A DNA stretch of 64,000 nt from Brachybacterium sp. EE-P12 (GCF_003711805.1 NZ_QXCP01000004.1:248001-312000); one strand, 5' to 3'; shown: positions 55,382 through 64,000, numbered from the stretch's first letter. Notes: generated from the sequence alone by a model not told the origin. A program made the numbers and translations.

Positions 55382-55867
55382 TCAGACGCCGCGGGTCATC
55401 TTCAGCCAGGCGCCGTCGGGGTCGTCCTCGACGATCTGCCAGCGCTCGCCGCTGTCGGAGAAGCCGAGCGACTCGTAGAGGGCGCGCGCGCCGGTGTTCT
55501 GGGGGCCGACGTAGAGGGTGACGGTGTCCGCCCCGTCCTCGCGCGCCCACTCGAACACGGCCTCGGCCAGACGGCCGGCGATGCCGGAGTGGCGGGATCC
55601 GGGGGTGACCCACATGGCCTGCAGCTCCCGCTCGTTGGCGGGGGAGTCGTCCTCATGACGCACGGCGACCACCGCGACGGGCTGGCCGTCGTCCATGGCG
55701 AGGAACCAGGCGGCATCGCGCACACGCTGCTCCCAGACGGAGTCCTCGTAGGTGGACTCCTTCTCCCAGCTCTGCCCGAACGCGCTCGGGTCGGTGCTCA
55801 GAGAGCGGAGACGGATCTCCCGCACGAGCGGCCAGTCCTCGTCGTGGGCGCGGATGATGTCGGCCAT
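55382..55867 (-). CDS. GNAT-family N-acetyltransferase
   Basis: 161 residues. The coenzyme A loop is in QAMWVTPGSRHSGIAGRLAE, and LYVGPQNTGARALYESLGFS is the C-terminal GNAT motif with the conserved Tyr. The N-terminus ADIIRAHDEDWPLVREIRLR, then SLSTDPSAF, is common in this subgroup. GGAGG precedes the ATG. It is the first gene of a three-gene operon. Confidence 0.9.
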   Translation of the reverse strand: MADIIRAHDEDWPLVREIRLRSLSTDPSAFGQSWEKESTYEDSVWEQRVRDAAWFLAMDDGQPVAVVAVRHEDDSPANERELQAMWVTPGSRHSGIAGRLAEAVFEWAREDGADTVTLYVGPQNTGARALYESLGFSDSGERWQIVEDDPDGAWLKMTRGV

Positions 55868-56024
55868 CGGTGTCCTCCTGAGCCGTGGTGGCGTGGTCAC
55901 GGGCGGTGCTGCCCTGGCGTAATGCTCTCGTGCTGACCCGAGAACCGCATGCACTCCTCCCGACAGTGTACGGGGCTCGGCGGTTCCGCGCCTCCGGGCC
56001 GCCGCGGTGACACACAATGGGGGG

Positions 56025-56540
56025 ATGACGCGCTTCCGTCTGCTGACAGTGTGCACCGGCAACGTCTGCCGGTCGCCGGCCGCCGCCGTGATCCTCCGCC
56101 GCGCCCTCGAGCTCGAGGGCCTCGGCGACCGGGTCGAGGTCGGCTCGGCCGGGACCAGCTGGGAGGTGGCCGGGATGCCGATGGACGACCGGACGGAGCT
56201 CGCGCTCGAGCGGGCCGGCTATCCGCGGCCCTTCGAGCACACGGCCCGCACGATCCACCTCACCGAGCTGATGGCCTGGGACCTGGTGCTGGCGATGACG
56301 CCCGAGCACGCCCAGACGATGCGGCGCATGGCCGAGCAGGCGCCCGAGGGATGCGTGGCGCCGCGGATCGCGATGTGGCGCCGCTACGAGCCCGGAGCGG
56401 AGCAGCTGGCGGAGACCGAGCTCGCCGTCGAGGACCCGTGGTACGAGGGGCAGTCGGCGTTCGACCGCACCGTGAAGGACATGGAGCGGGCGGTGCCGGG
56501 GATCCTCGCGGACCTGCGCGAGGAGCTCTCCCGGCGCTGA
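56025..56540 (+). CDS. Low-molecular-weight protein-tyrosine phosphatase
   Basis: 171 residues. The P-loop Cys10-x5-Arg16 is in LTVCTGNVCRSPAAAVI, and the catalytic Asp is in AVEDPWYEGQSAF. Bacterial members often control export of polysaccharide or other processes by dephosphorylating tyrosine kinases; no kinase is adjacent. The ATG at 56025 lies six bases after CACAAT. A GTG at 56007 would add six residues that do not look conserved. Confidence 0.93.
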   Translation: MTRFRLLTVCTGNVCRSPAAAVILRRALELEGLGDRVEVGSAGTSWEVAGMPMDDRTELALERAGYPRPFEHTARTIHLTELMAWDLVLAMTPEHAQTMRRMAEQAPEGCVAPRIAMWRRYEPGAEQLAETELAVEDPWYEGQSAFDRTVKDMERAVPGILADLREELSRR

Positions 56541-56556
56541 GCCGCGGCGCTCAGCG
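56535..56556. terminator. Hairpin overlapping two convergent stop codons
   Basis: CGCTGAGC (56535-56542) pairs with GCTCAGCG (56549-56556). The stem contains the TGA of the phosphatase gene (56538-56540) and the TGA of the opposite surface-protein gene (56551-56553). It is short but is the only candidate terminator between these genes. Confidence 0.5.
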
Positions 56557-57987
56557 GCGGTCGCCGTGGCGGCGCGAGTGCCAGGTCGCGCCGACGAACC
56601 CGGCGGTGGTGAGGAACCCGATCGCGAGGGCCGCGATGAGGACCTGGCGGATCTGGCCGAAGCCCGTGGACGAGTCGTCGGAGATCGCGTTGAACAGCCG
56701 CACGATCGGCCCGTCCTCGCCGGAGGCCGTGGGCTGAGCAGACTCGGGGGCGGGGGAGCTGGGCTCGTCGTTGCCGACGCCCGCGATCTCGGTCTCCTCC
56801 GTCTCCTCGGTGGTCTGCGAGGTCTGCGCGGACTCGGTGGTCTTCTCGACGGGAGCCTCCGAGGTCGGCTCCTCGGTCTTCTCAGCGGTCGGAGCGGGCT
56901 CGGCGCGCTCCTCCTGAGCGGTCGGGGCCGGAACCGGTGCCTGACTCTGCGACTGAGTGGTGGGCTGCTCGGACGTCGTCTCGGGAGCGAGCTCCGGGGT
57001 TTTCTCGGGGCTCTCCGTCGGCGTCGGCGTGGGTGTCGGCGTCGGTGACGGGGACTCGGAGTCCGACTCCTGGCCGGTCTCGTCGCTTCCAGTCGGCGTG
57101 CCCGTGTCGCCCGACGGGGATTCCTCGTCCGTCGTCGGCGGCGTCGAGTTGCCCTCCTCATCATCCTCACCGGGGGAGGTCGGGCAGCCGCAAGGGCATT
57201 CCTCGTCATCGTCCTGGTTGGCGTCGTCCTCATTCTTCGAGCGGTCATAGGCGAGCACTCGAATAGAGGTGCCGCTGGAACGCTGGCTCTTCACGGACTG
57301 CTGCGCGGTGTCGTCGTCATCCGAGCCCTCGCTTTCGCCGCCCTCGCTTTCGCTTTCGCCGCCCTCGCTTTCGCCGCCCTCGCCTGTGCCACCGCCGGGT
57401 GCGCTAGTGCAGGTTTCGGCGGACTCCGTGTTCTCGGTGCTGTTGCTCTCGGACGAGGAGGGGGAGCCGGAGGGGGTCGATTCGGCGGTCACGCTCTGCG
57501 GCGGCACGGCGGGCGGCGTGTTCGTGGTCGCGCTCGTCGTGCTCTCGGCCTTCTCGCCGTCGCCATCCTCCGACTCCTCGGGAACGGCGGGGAGGGAGCT
57601 CCCGGAGGAGCTCGGCTCGACCGTCGCCTCGGTCTCGGCCGGCTCCTCGGGCGTCGTCGTACGCGGCTCGGCCGGCGGGTCATCCTCGGGGGGATCGACG
57701 GCCGGCTCAGGAGTCTCGGAGGCCGGCTCGTCGGGTTCGCTCGTCGTCTCGGCCGGTTCATCGGTCTCGGCCGTCGCCCCGGGTGCCTCGTCGGCGTCGC
57801 CGGTCGAGGCGTCGGCGGGCGGCGTGGGGACGTCGGCGGAAGAGGGCTCTGGGACCGGCTCCGACTCCTGCTCGGCCGACGGGGTGCTGTCGCCCGTCTC
57901 GTCGGCGAGGGCGGCCGTCGTCGCGAAGGGGAGAGCTGTGAGGGCGAGGGTGGCGGAGGCTGCGCAGAATCGTGCCCTCAGTCGCAT
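56551..57987 (-). CDS. Large Pro/Ser/Thr/Glu-rich surface protein with one C-terminal membrane anchor
   Basis: 478 residues from ATG 57987. A Sec signal peptide (ARFCAASATLALTALPFATT) is followed by about 380 low-complexity residues (E, S, T, P, A, D). A C-terminal membrane helix (RQVLIAALAIGFLTTAGFVG) and the basic tail WHSRRHGDRR place it outside the cell with a short cytoplasmic end. One non-repetitive island, VKSQRSSGTSIRVLAYDRSK followed by an acidic run and CPCGCP, interrupts the stalk. No sortase motif is seen. I do not recognise a family; a cell-wall-spanning stalk or mechanosensor-like role is only a guess. Confidence 0.75.
   Translation of the reverse strand: MRLRARFCAASATLALTALPFATTAALADETGDSTPSAEQESEPVPEPSSADVPTPPADASTGDADEAPGATAETDEPAETTSEPDEPASETPEPAVDPPEDDPPAEPRTTTPEEPAETEATVEPSSSGSSLPAVPEESEDGDGEKAESTTSATTNTPPAVPPQSVTAESTPSGSPSSSESNSTENTESAETCTSAPGGGTGEGGESEGGESESEGGESEGSDDDDTAQQSVKSQRSSGTSIRVLAYDRSKNEDDANQDDDEECPCGCPTSPGEDDEEGNSTPPTTDEESPSGDTGTPTGSDETGQESDSESPSPTPTPTPTPTESPEKTPELAPETTSEQPTTQSQSQAPVPAPTAQEERAEPAPTAEKTEEPTSEAPVEKTTESAQTSQTTEETEETEIAGVGNDEPSSPAPESAQPTASGEDGPIVRLFNAISDDSSTGFGQIRQVLIAALAIGFLTTAGFVGATWHSRRHGDRR
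57325..57382 (-). repeat. Short tandem repeats in the surface-protein gene
   Basis: Copies of a 15-base unit GCCCTCGCTTTCGCC, one extended to 21 bases, encode the GES/EGGESE repeats of the stalk. Copy number may vary. Confidence 0.7.
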
Positions 57988-58436
57988 CGGACGGCCCCCT
58001 TTCCCTGTTCTCGCCGCGCTTCTCCGCGGCGCTCGACGTCGTTCGCGGTGGGTCCGACCGAGCACACTACCCTACCGAACCTTTACTCACCCACCCCATG
58101 GTCGACGTGCTCATTGGCTCGCGCAAGGGGTGTGTGGACGGCGCCACCGGCGCGTGACATACCTCAAATTAGCCAGCGCTTGACCCGGCCTTTGCCTGGC
58201 GTGCTGTGGCACACGTGTCTGAAACGTTATGTATCCGCAGGTCGCTGCGGTGCGGGCAGCGGCTCGACGTCCGGGCCGCTCGGCGCTGCGAGAGCCGTGC
58301 ATCGCCGATCGGCGGAGCCGCACGCCCGCTCCCCAGCGCCGTTCGGGCGTCCGAGAGGCCCTGGGGAGGAGAGGTCCGGCCTCGGGCGCGGGCGGCGGAC
58401 GGGTGGCCGACGAGCGCGGCGCCCGGCCCACGAGCC
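57988..58436. other. 450-base gene-free region with a lower-GC core
   Basis: Between the start of the surface-protein gene and the 3' end of pgm, both on the minus strand. TAGGGT (58074-58069, minus strand) and TAGTGT (58069-58064) are -10 candidates for the surface protein. The core at 58080-58240 is clearly less GC-rich than the rest of the window (AAATTAGCC, AAACGTTATGTATCC). I see no gene, tRNA or known riboswitch. It could hold a regulatory site or an unannotated small RNA. Confidence 0.4.
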
Positions 58437-60074
58437 TCAGTCCGCGAGCGCGCCGTCCACGAGCTCCTTCGCGGCCTGCTGCACCTGCGCGAGATGCTCC
58501 TCGCCGCGGAAGGACTCCGCATAGATCTTGTAGATGTCCTCGGTGCCCGACGGTCGAGCCGCGAACCAGGCGGACTGTGTGGACACCTTCAGCCCGCCGA
58601 TCGCACCGCCCGAGGGCGCCTCGGTGATCGCCGAGACGATCGGCTCGCCCGCGAGCTCCGTGGCGGTCACCTGCGCGGGGCTGAGCGCCTTCAGCTTCGC
58701 CTTCTGCTCACGATCGGCAGGGGCGTCCGTGCGCGAGTACGCGCTCGCGCCGAACTTCTCGACGAGCTCCGCGTGGAGCGTGCTGGGGGAGCGACCGGTG
58801 ACGGCGAGGATCTCCGAGGCCAGCAGCGCGAGGATGATCCCGTCCTTGTCCGTGGTCCACACCGAGCCGTCGTGGCGCAGGAACGAGGCCCCTGCGCTCT
58901 CCTCGCCGCCGAAGCCCACGGAGGAGTCGATCAGACCCGGGACGAACCATTTGAAGCCGACCGGCACCTCGAACAGCTCACGGCCCAGATCGGCGACGAC
59001 CCGGTCGATGAGGCTCGAGGAGACGACGGTCTTGCCGACCTTCGCCCCCGCCGGCCAGCCCGGGCGGTGCGCGAACAGATAGGTGATCGCAGTGGCCAGG
59101 TAGTGGTTGGGGTTCATCAACCCGCCGTCGGGCGTGACGATCCCGTGCCTGTCCGCATCCGCGTCGTTGCCCGTGGCGACGTCGTACTCGTCCCGCTTCT
59201 CGAGCAGCGAGGCCATCGCCCACGGGCTCGAGCAGTCCATGCGGATCTTCCCGTCCCGGTCCAGGGTCATGAAGGACCACTGCGGGTCGACCGCGGGGTT
59301 GACCACCGTGAGGTCCAGGTCGTGCATCTCCCCGATCTCGGCCCAGTAGTCCACGGCCGCGCCGCCCAGCGGATCCGCGCCGATGCGCACGCCCGCGCGG
59401 CGGATCGCCTCGAGGTCGATGACGGAGGTCAGATCCTGCACATAGGTGCGCAGGTAGTCGTACTGGGAGGCGTCCTGCAGGGCCTTCTGGCGGCCGTGGC
59501 GGCGCACGTCCTTCAGTCCCGCGCGCAGCAGCTCGTTCGCCCGATCCGCGATCCACGAGGTCGCGTCGGTGTCGGCCGGACCGCCGTGGGGCGGGTTGTA
59601 CTTGAAGCCGCCGTCGCGGGGAGGGTTGTGGCTCGGGGTGACCACGATGCCGTCGGCGCGGCCCGGGTCGTTCGCGGCGCGGTCCCGGTTGTGCACGAGG
59701 ATCGCGTGGGAGACGGCCGGGGTGGGGGTGTACCCGTCCAGCGAGTCGACCTGCACCGCGACGTCGTTGCCCACGAGCACCTCGAGCGCCGTGTCGAAGG
59801 CGGGACGGGACAGGGCATGGGTGTCCCGGCCGATGAACAGCGGGCCGCGGATGCCCTGTGCCGCCCGGTGCTCGACGATCGCCTGCGTGGTCGCCGCGAT
59901 GTGGTCCTCGTTGAACGCTGCGTCCAGCGAGGAGCCGCGATGGCCGGAGGTGCCGAAGGAGACCGCCTGATCCGGGTCGTCGGGGTCCGGGTGGAGGTCG
60001 TAGTAGGAGTCGAGGAGTGCGTCGACGTCGACGAGATCCTCCTGCTGTGCCGGTAGGCCTGCGCGGGGGTGCAT
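58437..60074 (-). CDS. pgm: Phosphoglucomutase (alpha-D-glucose phosphate-specific)
   Basis: 545 residues, matching the E. coli Pgm type. It interconverts glucose-1-phosphate and glucose-6-phosphate. The phosphoserine loop is [20 protein letters not shown], the metal loop [20 protein letters not shown] and the substrate loop [13 protein letters not shown]. The late phosphate-binding motif is [22 protein letters not shown] 60074 has GGAG about nine bases upstream; GTG codons just upstream are alternatives. TAGAGT (60118-60113, minus strand) is the likely -10. Confidence 0.96.
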   Translation of the reverse strand: MHPRAGLPAQQEDLVDVDALLDSYYDLHPDPDDPDQAVSFGTSGHRGSSLDAAFNEDHIAATTQAIVEHRAAQGIRGPLFIGRDTHALSRPAFDTALEVLVGNDVAVQVDSLDGYTPTPAVSHAILVHNRDRAANDPGRADGIVVTPSHNPPRDGGFKYNPPHGGPADTDATSWIADRANELLRAGLKDVRRHGRQKALQDASQYDYLRTYVQDLTSVIDLEAIRRAGVRIGADPLGGAAVDYWAEIGEMHDLDLTVVNPAVDPQWSFMTLDRDGKIRMDCSSPWAMASLLEKRDEYDVATGNDADADRHGIVTPDGGLMNPNHYLATAITYLFAHRPGWPAGAKVGKTVVSSSLIDRVVADLGRELFEVPVGFKWFVPGLIDSSVGFGGEESAGASFLRHDGSVWTTDKDGIILALLASEILAVTGRSPSTLHAELVEKFGASAYSRTDAPADREQKAKLKALSPAQVTATELAGEPIVSAITEAPSGGAIGGLKVSTQSAWFAARPSGTEDIYKIYAESFRGEEHLAQVQQAAKELVDGALAD

Positions 60075-60125
60075 TGTCACCACTCCATCCTCGAGAACTG
60101 GGGCTCGGCGCCACTCTAGGTCAGC

Positions 60126-60148
60126 GACGCCCGCGGGTCAGGGGCGTC
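60126..60148 (-). terminator. Terminator of the two-helix membrane protein gene
   Basis: GACGCCC (60126-60132) / GGGCGTC (60142-60148), a 7-base stem with a 9-base loop directly after the stop codon on the minus strand. Confidence 0.6.
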
Positions 60149-60943
60149 TCAGGCGCGGCGCGAGCGGACCAGCAGCACGATGCCGATGATCGTGAGCACC
60201 AGACCCACCAGCCCCGCGACCACGCCGATGATCGGGCCGATCACGAGCGGCGCCATCATGCCGAAGAGGCTGTACGGGCCCAGGTGGGCGGGGGCGTCCG
60301 TGCCCGTGCACGAGATGGTCGCGGTGGTGTCCTGCAGGGAGGCCACACCCAGCACCTGCACGTACTCCGAGCCGTCGCCGAAGGTGGTCGAGGTCGAGCT
60401 CGGCACGGTCGTGAGGTCCCCGGCGGAGGTGCCCTCCGCCGTGCACTGGGCGGTCGCGGCGTCCTCGGCGGGGACGTAGACGATCACCATCTCCTGGGCC
60501 GAGAGCTCGAGCGTCGAGCTCGCCTCCATCGGCGTCGGGCCCGAGGACGCATCGCCGACCAGCGAGCTGACAGACCACACGATCCCGACGATCGTCGCGA
60601 CCGGCGCGATCACGACCAGCAGCACCAGCCCGATCACGAGCGGCAGCACGCCGCGGCGACGCCTGGTCCGGGAGCCGCCGGGGGAGGAGGGTGAGGAGCT
60701 CACGCTCGGGGGCAGCGGGCCCGTCACCGGCATCTCGCCGTAGCCCCCGTGCCGGCCGTGCGCCTGCGGGTCGCTCGACGACTGCGGCGCGTACGGCGAT
60801 CCCTGCCAGGACCCGTGCCGCGGCTCGCCGTGCTGGGACGGTCCCGGCTGCGGCTCCGCGCCCGGGACGGGCTGCGTCGGCCCCGGCAGCCCGAAGCTCG
60901 GGCGCTTCCGCGGGGCGGGCGTGGTGGGCTCACCGTCGGACAT
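60149..60943 (-). CDS. Membrane protein with Pro-rich cytoplasmic N-terminus
   Basis: 264 residues. A Pro/Gly/Ser-rich N-terminal tail (1-95), one membrane helix (VLPLVIGLVLLVVIAPVATI), an outside domain of about 100 residues with two cysteines (ATAQCTAEG and TATISCTGTD) that may pair, then a second hydrophobic region (VIGPIIGVVAGLVGLVLTII). The family is not recognised; the plan recalls actinobacterial proteins of unknown function. GAAGGAG precedes the ATG, and TATCCT lies further upstream. It is a single gene between pgm and the phosphate transport pair. Confidence 0.7.
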   Translation of the reverse strand: MSDGEPTTPAPRKRPSFGLPGPTQPVPGAEPQPGPSQHGEPRHGSWQGSPYAPQSSSDPQAHGRHGGYGEMPVTGPLPPSVSSSPSSPGGSRTRRRRGVLPLVIGLVLLVVIAPVATIVGIVWSVSSLVGDASSGPTPMEASSTLELSAQEMVIVYVPAEDAATAQCTAEGTSAGDLTTVPSSTSTTFGDGSEYVQVLGVASLQDTTATISCTGTDAPAHLGPYSLFGMMAPLVIGPIIGVVAGLVGLVLTIIGIVLLVRSRRA

Positions 60944-61063
60944 CGGGACTCCTTCGAGACTCGGCTCCGCCAAGGATAGTGGTCCGTCCTGCACGACCTC
61001 TGCGCGCACGTGGCGCGAGGCTGCGGTCCGGCCCGCAGCCGGGCGTCGTCCCGCAGCGCCGCC

Positions 61064-62086
61064 TCACGGCCCGAGGAGCTCCCGACCCACGCCGTGCAGC
61101 GCCGCGCCGAGCACCGCGCACGCCACCGGGGTCACGAGCCACACAAGCAGCACCTCCCGCGCGACCCGCCAGCGCACGGTCCGCCGGCCCCGGGCGACCC
61201 CCGCGCCGACGACGCTCGAGGCGAGCGCCTGGCTGGTGGAGACGGGGGACTGGAGCCCGAACACCGACAGCGAGGTCGTCATCGCCGCGGAGGACTCCGC
61301 CGCCAGACCCTGCGCGGCCGTGAGATCCGTCAGCCGACGTCCCAGGGTGCGGATGATGCGGTGGCCGCCCATCAGCGTCCCGGCGCCGACGGCGACCGCG
61401 ACGGACACCATCAGCGTCATCGCCGTGGTGCCGGAGGGGCCGTGACCGGCCGTGCCCAGCGCGATCACCACGACCGCGAGGGGCAGCCGGGCATCGCTCA
61501 GACCGTGGCCGGCCGCGACGGCGCTCGCCGAGAAGGTCTGCGCGAAGCGGATCGTGCCGGGGCCCATCAGCTCGGCACGGGCCAGGCGCTGGATCAGCTG
61601 CATCAGCAGATACGCGACCGTCGCCGAGATGACAGGGCCGACGAGGGAGACGACCACCATCAGGCCCAACCGGTCCCAGGCGGCCGACGTCCCCACCACC
61701 AGCGCCACCCCGGAGGAGGCCCCGAAGAAGGCGTGCCAGGTGGAGGAGGGCATCCCAAGCCACCAGGTGAGCAGGTCCCAGCAGAAGGTCGTGATCAGCA
61801 GCGCCAGCAGCGCCGCGCCGAGCACGTCGGGGGCGGCGCCCAGGCTGTCGACCAACGGCCCCAGTCCCAGCAGGCGCACCGCCCAGGGCACCGTCATCGC
61901 CAGCAGCGCCAGCCCCAGCAGCGCACCGAGGGTGTTCAGCACCGCCGCCGCCCACAGGGCCGAGGACGCCCTCAGCGCCCGGGTGGTGATCGTCGTGGAG
62001 ATCGCGTTGGAGGCGTCGTGGAAGCCGTTCATGTAGGCGACGGCCAGCGACAGCGTCACGACCAGGGCGAGCAGGAGCGGCGTCAC
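61064..62086 (-). CDS. pit: Inorganic phosphate transporter, PiT family
   Basis: 340 residues with about ten membrane helices. The first PiT repeat signature is YMNGFHDASNAISTTITTRA. The second repeat has FSASAVAAGHGLSDARLPLA in place of the more usual GANDAxKxxG, and TLMGGHRIIRTLGRRLTDLT precedes the last part. It imports phosphate, often as a metal-phosphate complex, with H+ or Na+. The start is a GTG directly after the DUF47 stop (TGA-GTG), so the pair is translationally coupled. Confidence 0.92.
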   Translation of the reverse strand: MTPLLLALVVTLSLAVAYMNGFHDASNAISTTITTRALRASSALWAAAVLNTLGALLGLALLAMTVPWAVRLLGLGPLVDSLGAAPDVLGAALLALLITTFCWDLLTWWLGMPSSTWHAFFGASSGVALVVGTSAAWDRLGLMVVVSLVGPVISATVAYLLMQLIQRLARAELMGPGTIRFAQTFSASAVAAGHGLSDARLPLAVVVIALGTAGHGPSGTTAMTLMVSVAVAVGAGTLMGGHRIIRTLGRRLTDLTAAQGLAAESSAAMTTSLSVFGLQSPVSTSQALASSVVGAGVARGRRTVRWRVAREVLLVWLVTPVACAVLGAALHGVGRELLGP

Positions 62087-62722
62087 TCAGGCGTCCTTGA
62101 TGCGCAGCAGGTCCGCGATGCGCGCCACCCTCTCCTGCAGGGCGATCGTGCGCTGGATCGACCCGGCGACGTCGTGCAGGGGCAGCAGTTCCTGGGTGGC
62201 GCCGCCGCGGGAGTACAGCTCGCCGAGGGCCTGGCGCACCAGGCGGTCGCCCTGTCGCTTGAGCTTGCGGACCTGGACGTAGTAGTCGCCGAGGTCCTGG
62301 GTGTCGTTGAGCTTCCAGGACGCGGCGACGGTGAGCTCGGCCGCGCGCTCGATCCCCTCGGCCGCATCCAGCAGCGGAATGGGCAGCGTCCCCGTGCGGG
62401 CGGCCACGAGCAGCCCCGCGGTGTGCTCCATCGCATCCACGGCGTCGGCGATCGTGAGCGAGAAGTCGTAGAGCAGCTCGGCCTCGTAGGGCGTGATCAG
62501 GGACTCCGCGAGACGGCGTGAGGTGCGCAGGCACAGCTCCTCGGCGACCGTGGACTGCTCGTGCAGCGTCGGCGCGAGGCGCGTCCGCTCCCGATAGCCG
62601 CTGCCCAGCAGCTTCGAATGGGTGTCAGCCGCCTGGACCAGCAGCTCGGCCAGCTCGGAGAGCAGCTCGCTCAGCGGTCGTTCCGTGCGGGCGGGGAAGA
62701 GCCGGGAGAGGAACTGCACCAC
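62087..62722 (-). CDS. DUF47 / PhoU-like Pit accessory protein
   Basis: 211 residues, almost entirely helical (LLSELAELLVQAADTHSKLL; LLYDFSLTIADAVDAMEHTA; YYVQVRKLKRQGDRLVRQAL). DUF47 proteins are PhoU-like and are usually encoded next to Pit permeases, whose activity they are thought to regulate. Start GTG 62722 (or 62719) follows GGAGGAG. TACGAT on the minus strand (62901-62896) is a plausible -10, giving a leader of about 165 bases. Confidence 0.88.
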   Translation of the reverse strand: MVQFLSRLFPARTERPLSELLSELAELLVQAADTHSKLLGSGYRERTRLAPTLHEQSTVAEELCLRTSRRLAESLITPYEAELLYDFSLTIADAVDAMEHTAGLLVAARTGTLPIPLLDAAEGIERAAELTVAASWKLNDTQDLGDYYVQVRKLKRQGDRLVRQALGELYSRGGATQELLPLHDVAGSIQRTIALQERVARIADLLRIKDA

Positions 62723-62993
62723 CTCGCGTCTCCTCCTCGCGCCGTGGGCGCGTGCATGCCTCGTCGTCCGTGCGATCGGACGCGGGTTCCTGCTCGTGAT
62801 GCTGAGGCGCCGGACCGGGATGCGCCTGTCGGCGCGAAGGCCGCTCGAAGCGGCAGATGTTGGAGCCCGGGGCAACCGCGGCCCGACGCGCGCCCATCGT
62901 AGAGCACCGCCCCGGAGGCGACGCAAGTGCGCGGCCTGCGCACTATGGCGAGGACCTCAGCAGGCCCCGGCGCGCCCCGGCGGGCGGCACGGA
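62723..62993 (-). promoter_or_regulatory. Upstream region of the DUF47-pit operon
   Basis: 271 bases without a gene. Apart from the TACGAT -10 candidate (62901-62896, minus strand), I see no PHO-box-like direct repeats. Confidence 0.3.
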
Positions 62994-63620
62994 TCAGTCC
63001 AGACGCCCGGCCTCCGCATGCCGTCCGGCAGCGATGAGGTCCTCGCCCGTGCGCAGCAGCCGCTCCGCCTGGCGGGTGCGCGCGTCGTCGCGGTCGTCGT
63101 CGGCCAGATGGGCGGTGCCGTGCGCGAGCAGCGTCGCGACCGCGCCGGCGCGGCGCAGCGCGAGGCCGAGGTCGCCGGTGAACGCGCCGCGCAGGATGTC
63201 GTCCATCGTCTCCTGGACCTGCGTCACCTCCGGCGGCTCGGCGAAGCCCGTCAGATAGCGCAGCCCCGGCACCGTGCGCGAGCCGGCCCGGTAGCGGCGC
63301 GCGACCTCGTCGCCGCTGCGCCGCACCCAGGTGTGCAGCACGTACATCCGCCACAGCGCCCCGGGCAGCGTGGTCGCGGGCGAGGCGGACCACAGCGCCG
63401 CCAGATCCGTCAGCCCGTCGTCGGCCGCGAGGGAGACCACCCGCTGGACGACCTCCGGGTCGGAGCTGTGGAACACCCCGTCCAGCAGCGCCCGCGCCGA
63501 GTCGTGCGCGAGATCCGTCGAGGTCGAGGGGTCCGGCTCCCCGGGGATCGACTCGGCGACCGAGGGATACATCGAGGCGGGGCGGCGGAAACGCGGGGCG
63601 GAGGAGTCGTGCGAGGACAT
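62994..63620 (-). CDS. Conserved hypothetical actinobacterial protein
   Basis: 208 residues, mostly helical, with no signal or membrane segment. Distinct stretches include LWRMYVLHTWVRRSGDEVAR, YRAGSRTVPGLRYLTGFAEP and a Ala/Arg-rich C-terminal half. I do not recognise a named domain. The ATG lies seven bases after TAGGGT on the minus strand, a leaderless context, which supports it being a real, separately transcribed gene. Confidence 0.7.
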   Translation of the reverse strand: MSSHDSSAPRFRRPASMYPSVAESIPGEPDPSTSTDLAHDSARALLDGVFHSSDPEVVQRVVSLAADDGLTDLAALWSASPATTLPGALWRMYVLHTWVRRSGDEVARRYRAGSRTVPGLRYLTGFAEPPEVTQVQETMDDILRGAFTGDLGLALRRAGAVATLLAHGTAHLADDDRDDARTRQAERLLRTGEDLIAAGRHAEAGRLD

Positions 63621-63642
63621 GCACCGCACCCTACGCCGCGCG

Positions 63643-64000
63643 TCAGGCCGCGGGCGGGGCGCTCGTGCCGTCCTCCCACAGCGCCCGCACCACCTCCGGC
63701 AGCTGCGCCGCGGTGACCTCGGAGACGGTGAGGACGCCCCGGTCGTCCAGGGGCAGATGGCCGAGCCGCCAGCTGCCGTCGGCCTCGACGTGCACCATGA
63801 GCGGGGCCGGCTCCTCGGGGGCGGCGAGCGAGGTGCGGCGCAGCGAGACGGTGCGCTCGTGCCCCTCCTCGAGGAAGGCCAGCACGATGTCGGAGACCGA
63901 GGCGGGCACGTGGGCGGCGTCCGGCAGGGCGGAGACGAGGAAGGAGTCCAGCTCGTCCTGGGTGAGCATGAGGATCACGTCGTCCGCCTTGATGACGAAG
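63643..64000 (-). CDS. Hypothetical protein (5' end cut off or start near 63970)
   Basis: The frame is open from the window edge to a stop at 63643, at least 118 residues, reading FVIKADDVILMLTQDELDSF, then LMVHVEADGSWRLGHLPLDD. ATG 63972 or GTG 63978 are possible internal starts, but the upstream residues look like protein, so the gene probably continues beyond the window. No domain is recognised. Confidence 0.55.
   Translation of the reverse strand, partial: FVIKADDVILMLTQDELDSFLVSALPDAAHVPASVSDIVLAFLEEGHERTVSLRRTSLAAPEEPAPLMVHVEADGSWRLGHLPLDDRGVLTVSEVTAAQLPEVVRALWEDGTSAPPAA

Noticed and set aside
57269-58183. A 304-codon Ser/Pro/Val-rich frame antisense to the surface-protein gene
   Set aside because: It mirrors the repeats of the real gene, and the minus frame has a proper signal peptide, membrane anchor and ribosome site.

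Overview
The window is about 64 kb of very GC-rich chromosome from an actinobacterium, most likely a Micrococcales member and plausibly Brachybacterium or a close Dermabacteraceae relative. This rests on base composition, DUF222-HNH and Ku/LigD genes, an actinobacterial-type Erm methylase, and many start codons placed 6-7 bases after a TANNNT box (leaderless mRNAs). The genus is an inference. Genes are dense, on both strands, often joined by ATGA or GTGA overlaps. I see no phage, transposase, CRISPR array or rRNA operon.

Layout. 1-8.4 kb: a cut-off membrane protein, a GntR regulator with two GNAT acetyltransferases, a DUF222-HNH nuclease, prephenate dehydratase (pheA), a YdeI-like protein and a Tat-exported beta-helix protein. 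8.4-17 kb: a lipid kinase, seryl-tRNA synthetase (serS), a HAD phosphatase, a three-gene oxidoreductase operon, a YtrA-type GntR/ABC transporter operon with a clear operator, and a lipoprotein. 17-24 kb: tRNA-Ser(UGA), a DUF1684 protein, and a PTS module (ptsI facing mtlA-mtlD-ptsH). 23.8-29 kb: a TVP38-like protein and small monooxygenase, the divergent Ku/LigD end-joining pair, and a cold-shock gene with a long leader. 29-35 kb: a GH78 rhamnosidase, a membrane metalloprotease, an erm gene with a leader peptide and alternative hairpins, and a lipase-maturation-factor homologue. 35-42 kb: an acidic-sugar region (uxaE, a zinc dehydrogenase, a decayed TRAP binding protein, a LacI regulator, then bioY, a HhH protein and gntP). 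42-53 kb: a K+ channel, a peroxiredoxin, tRNA-Ser(GCU), a GntR regulator divergent from an ehuBCDA-like ABC operon, and PEP carboxylase (ppc). 52.6-64 kb: an aldo/keto reductase, a GNAT/APP1/GNAT operon, a low-molecular-weight tyrosine phosphatase, a large Pro/Ser/Thr/Glu-rich surface protein, phosphoglucomutase, a small membrane protein, the DUF47-Pit phosphate transport pair, and two unknown genes at the edge.

How it fits together. Carbon entry is the main theme: the mannitol PTS sits with its general phosphotransfer proteins; rhamnosides, tagaturonate, gluconate and a compatible-solute or amino-acid substrate have their own genes; and ppc and pgm supply central metabolism. The best regulatory story is the erm leader at 32399-32562. 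A 15-codon leader peptide ending in an Arg-Ile-Arg motif overlaps the first of two hairpins, and the released strand can pair with the second hairpin, as expected of a ribosome-stalling resistance switch. Other regulatory elements seen directly are the GntR operator at 14292-14317, two LacI-type operator candidates at 38211-38290, and several strong terminator hairpins between convergent genes.
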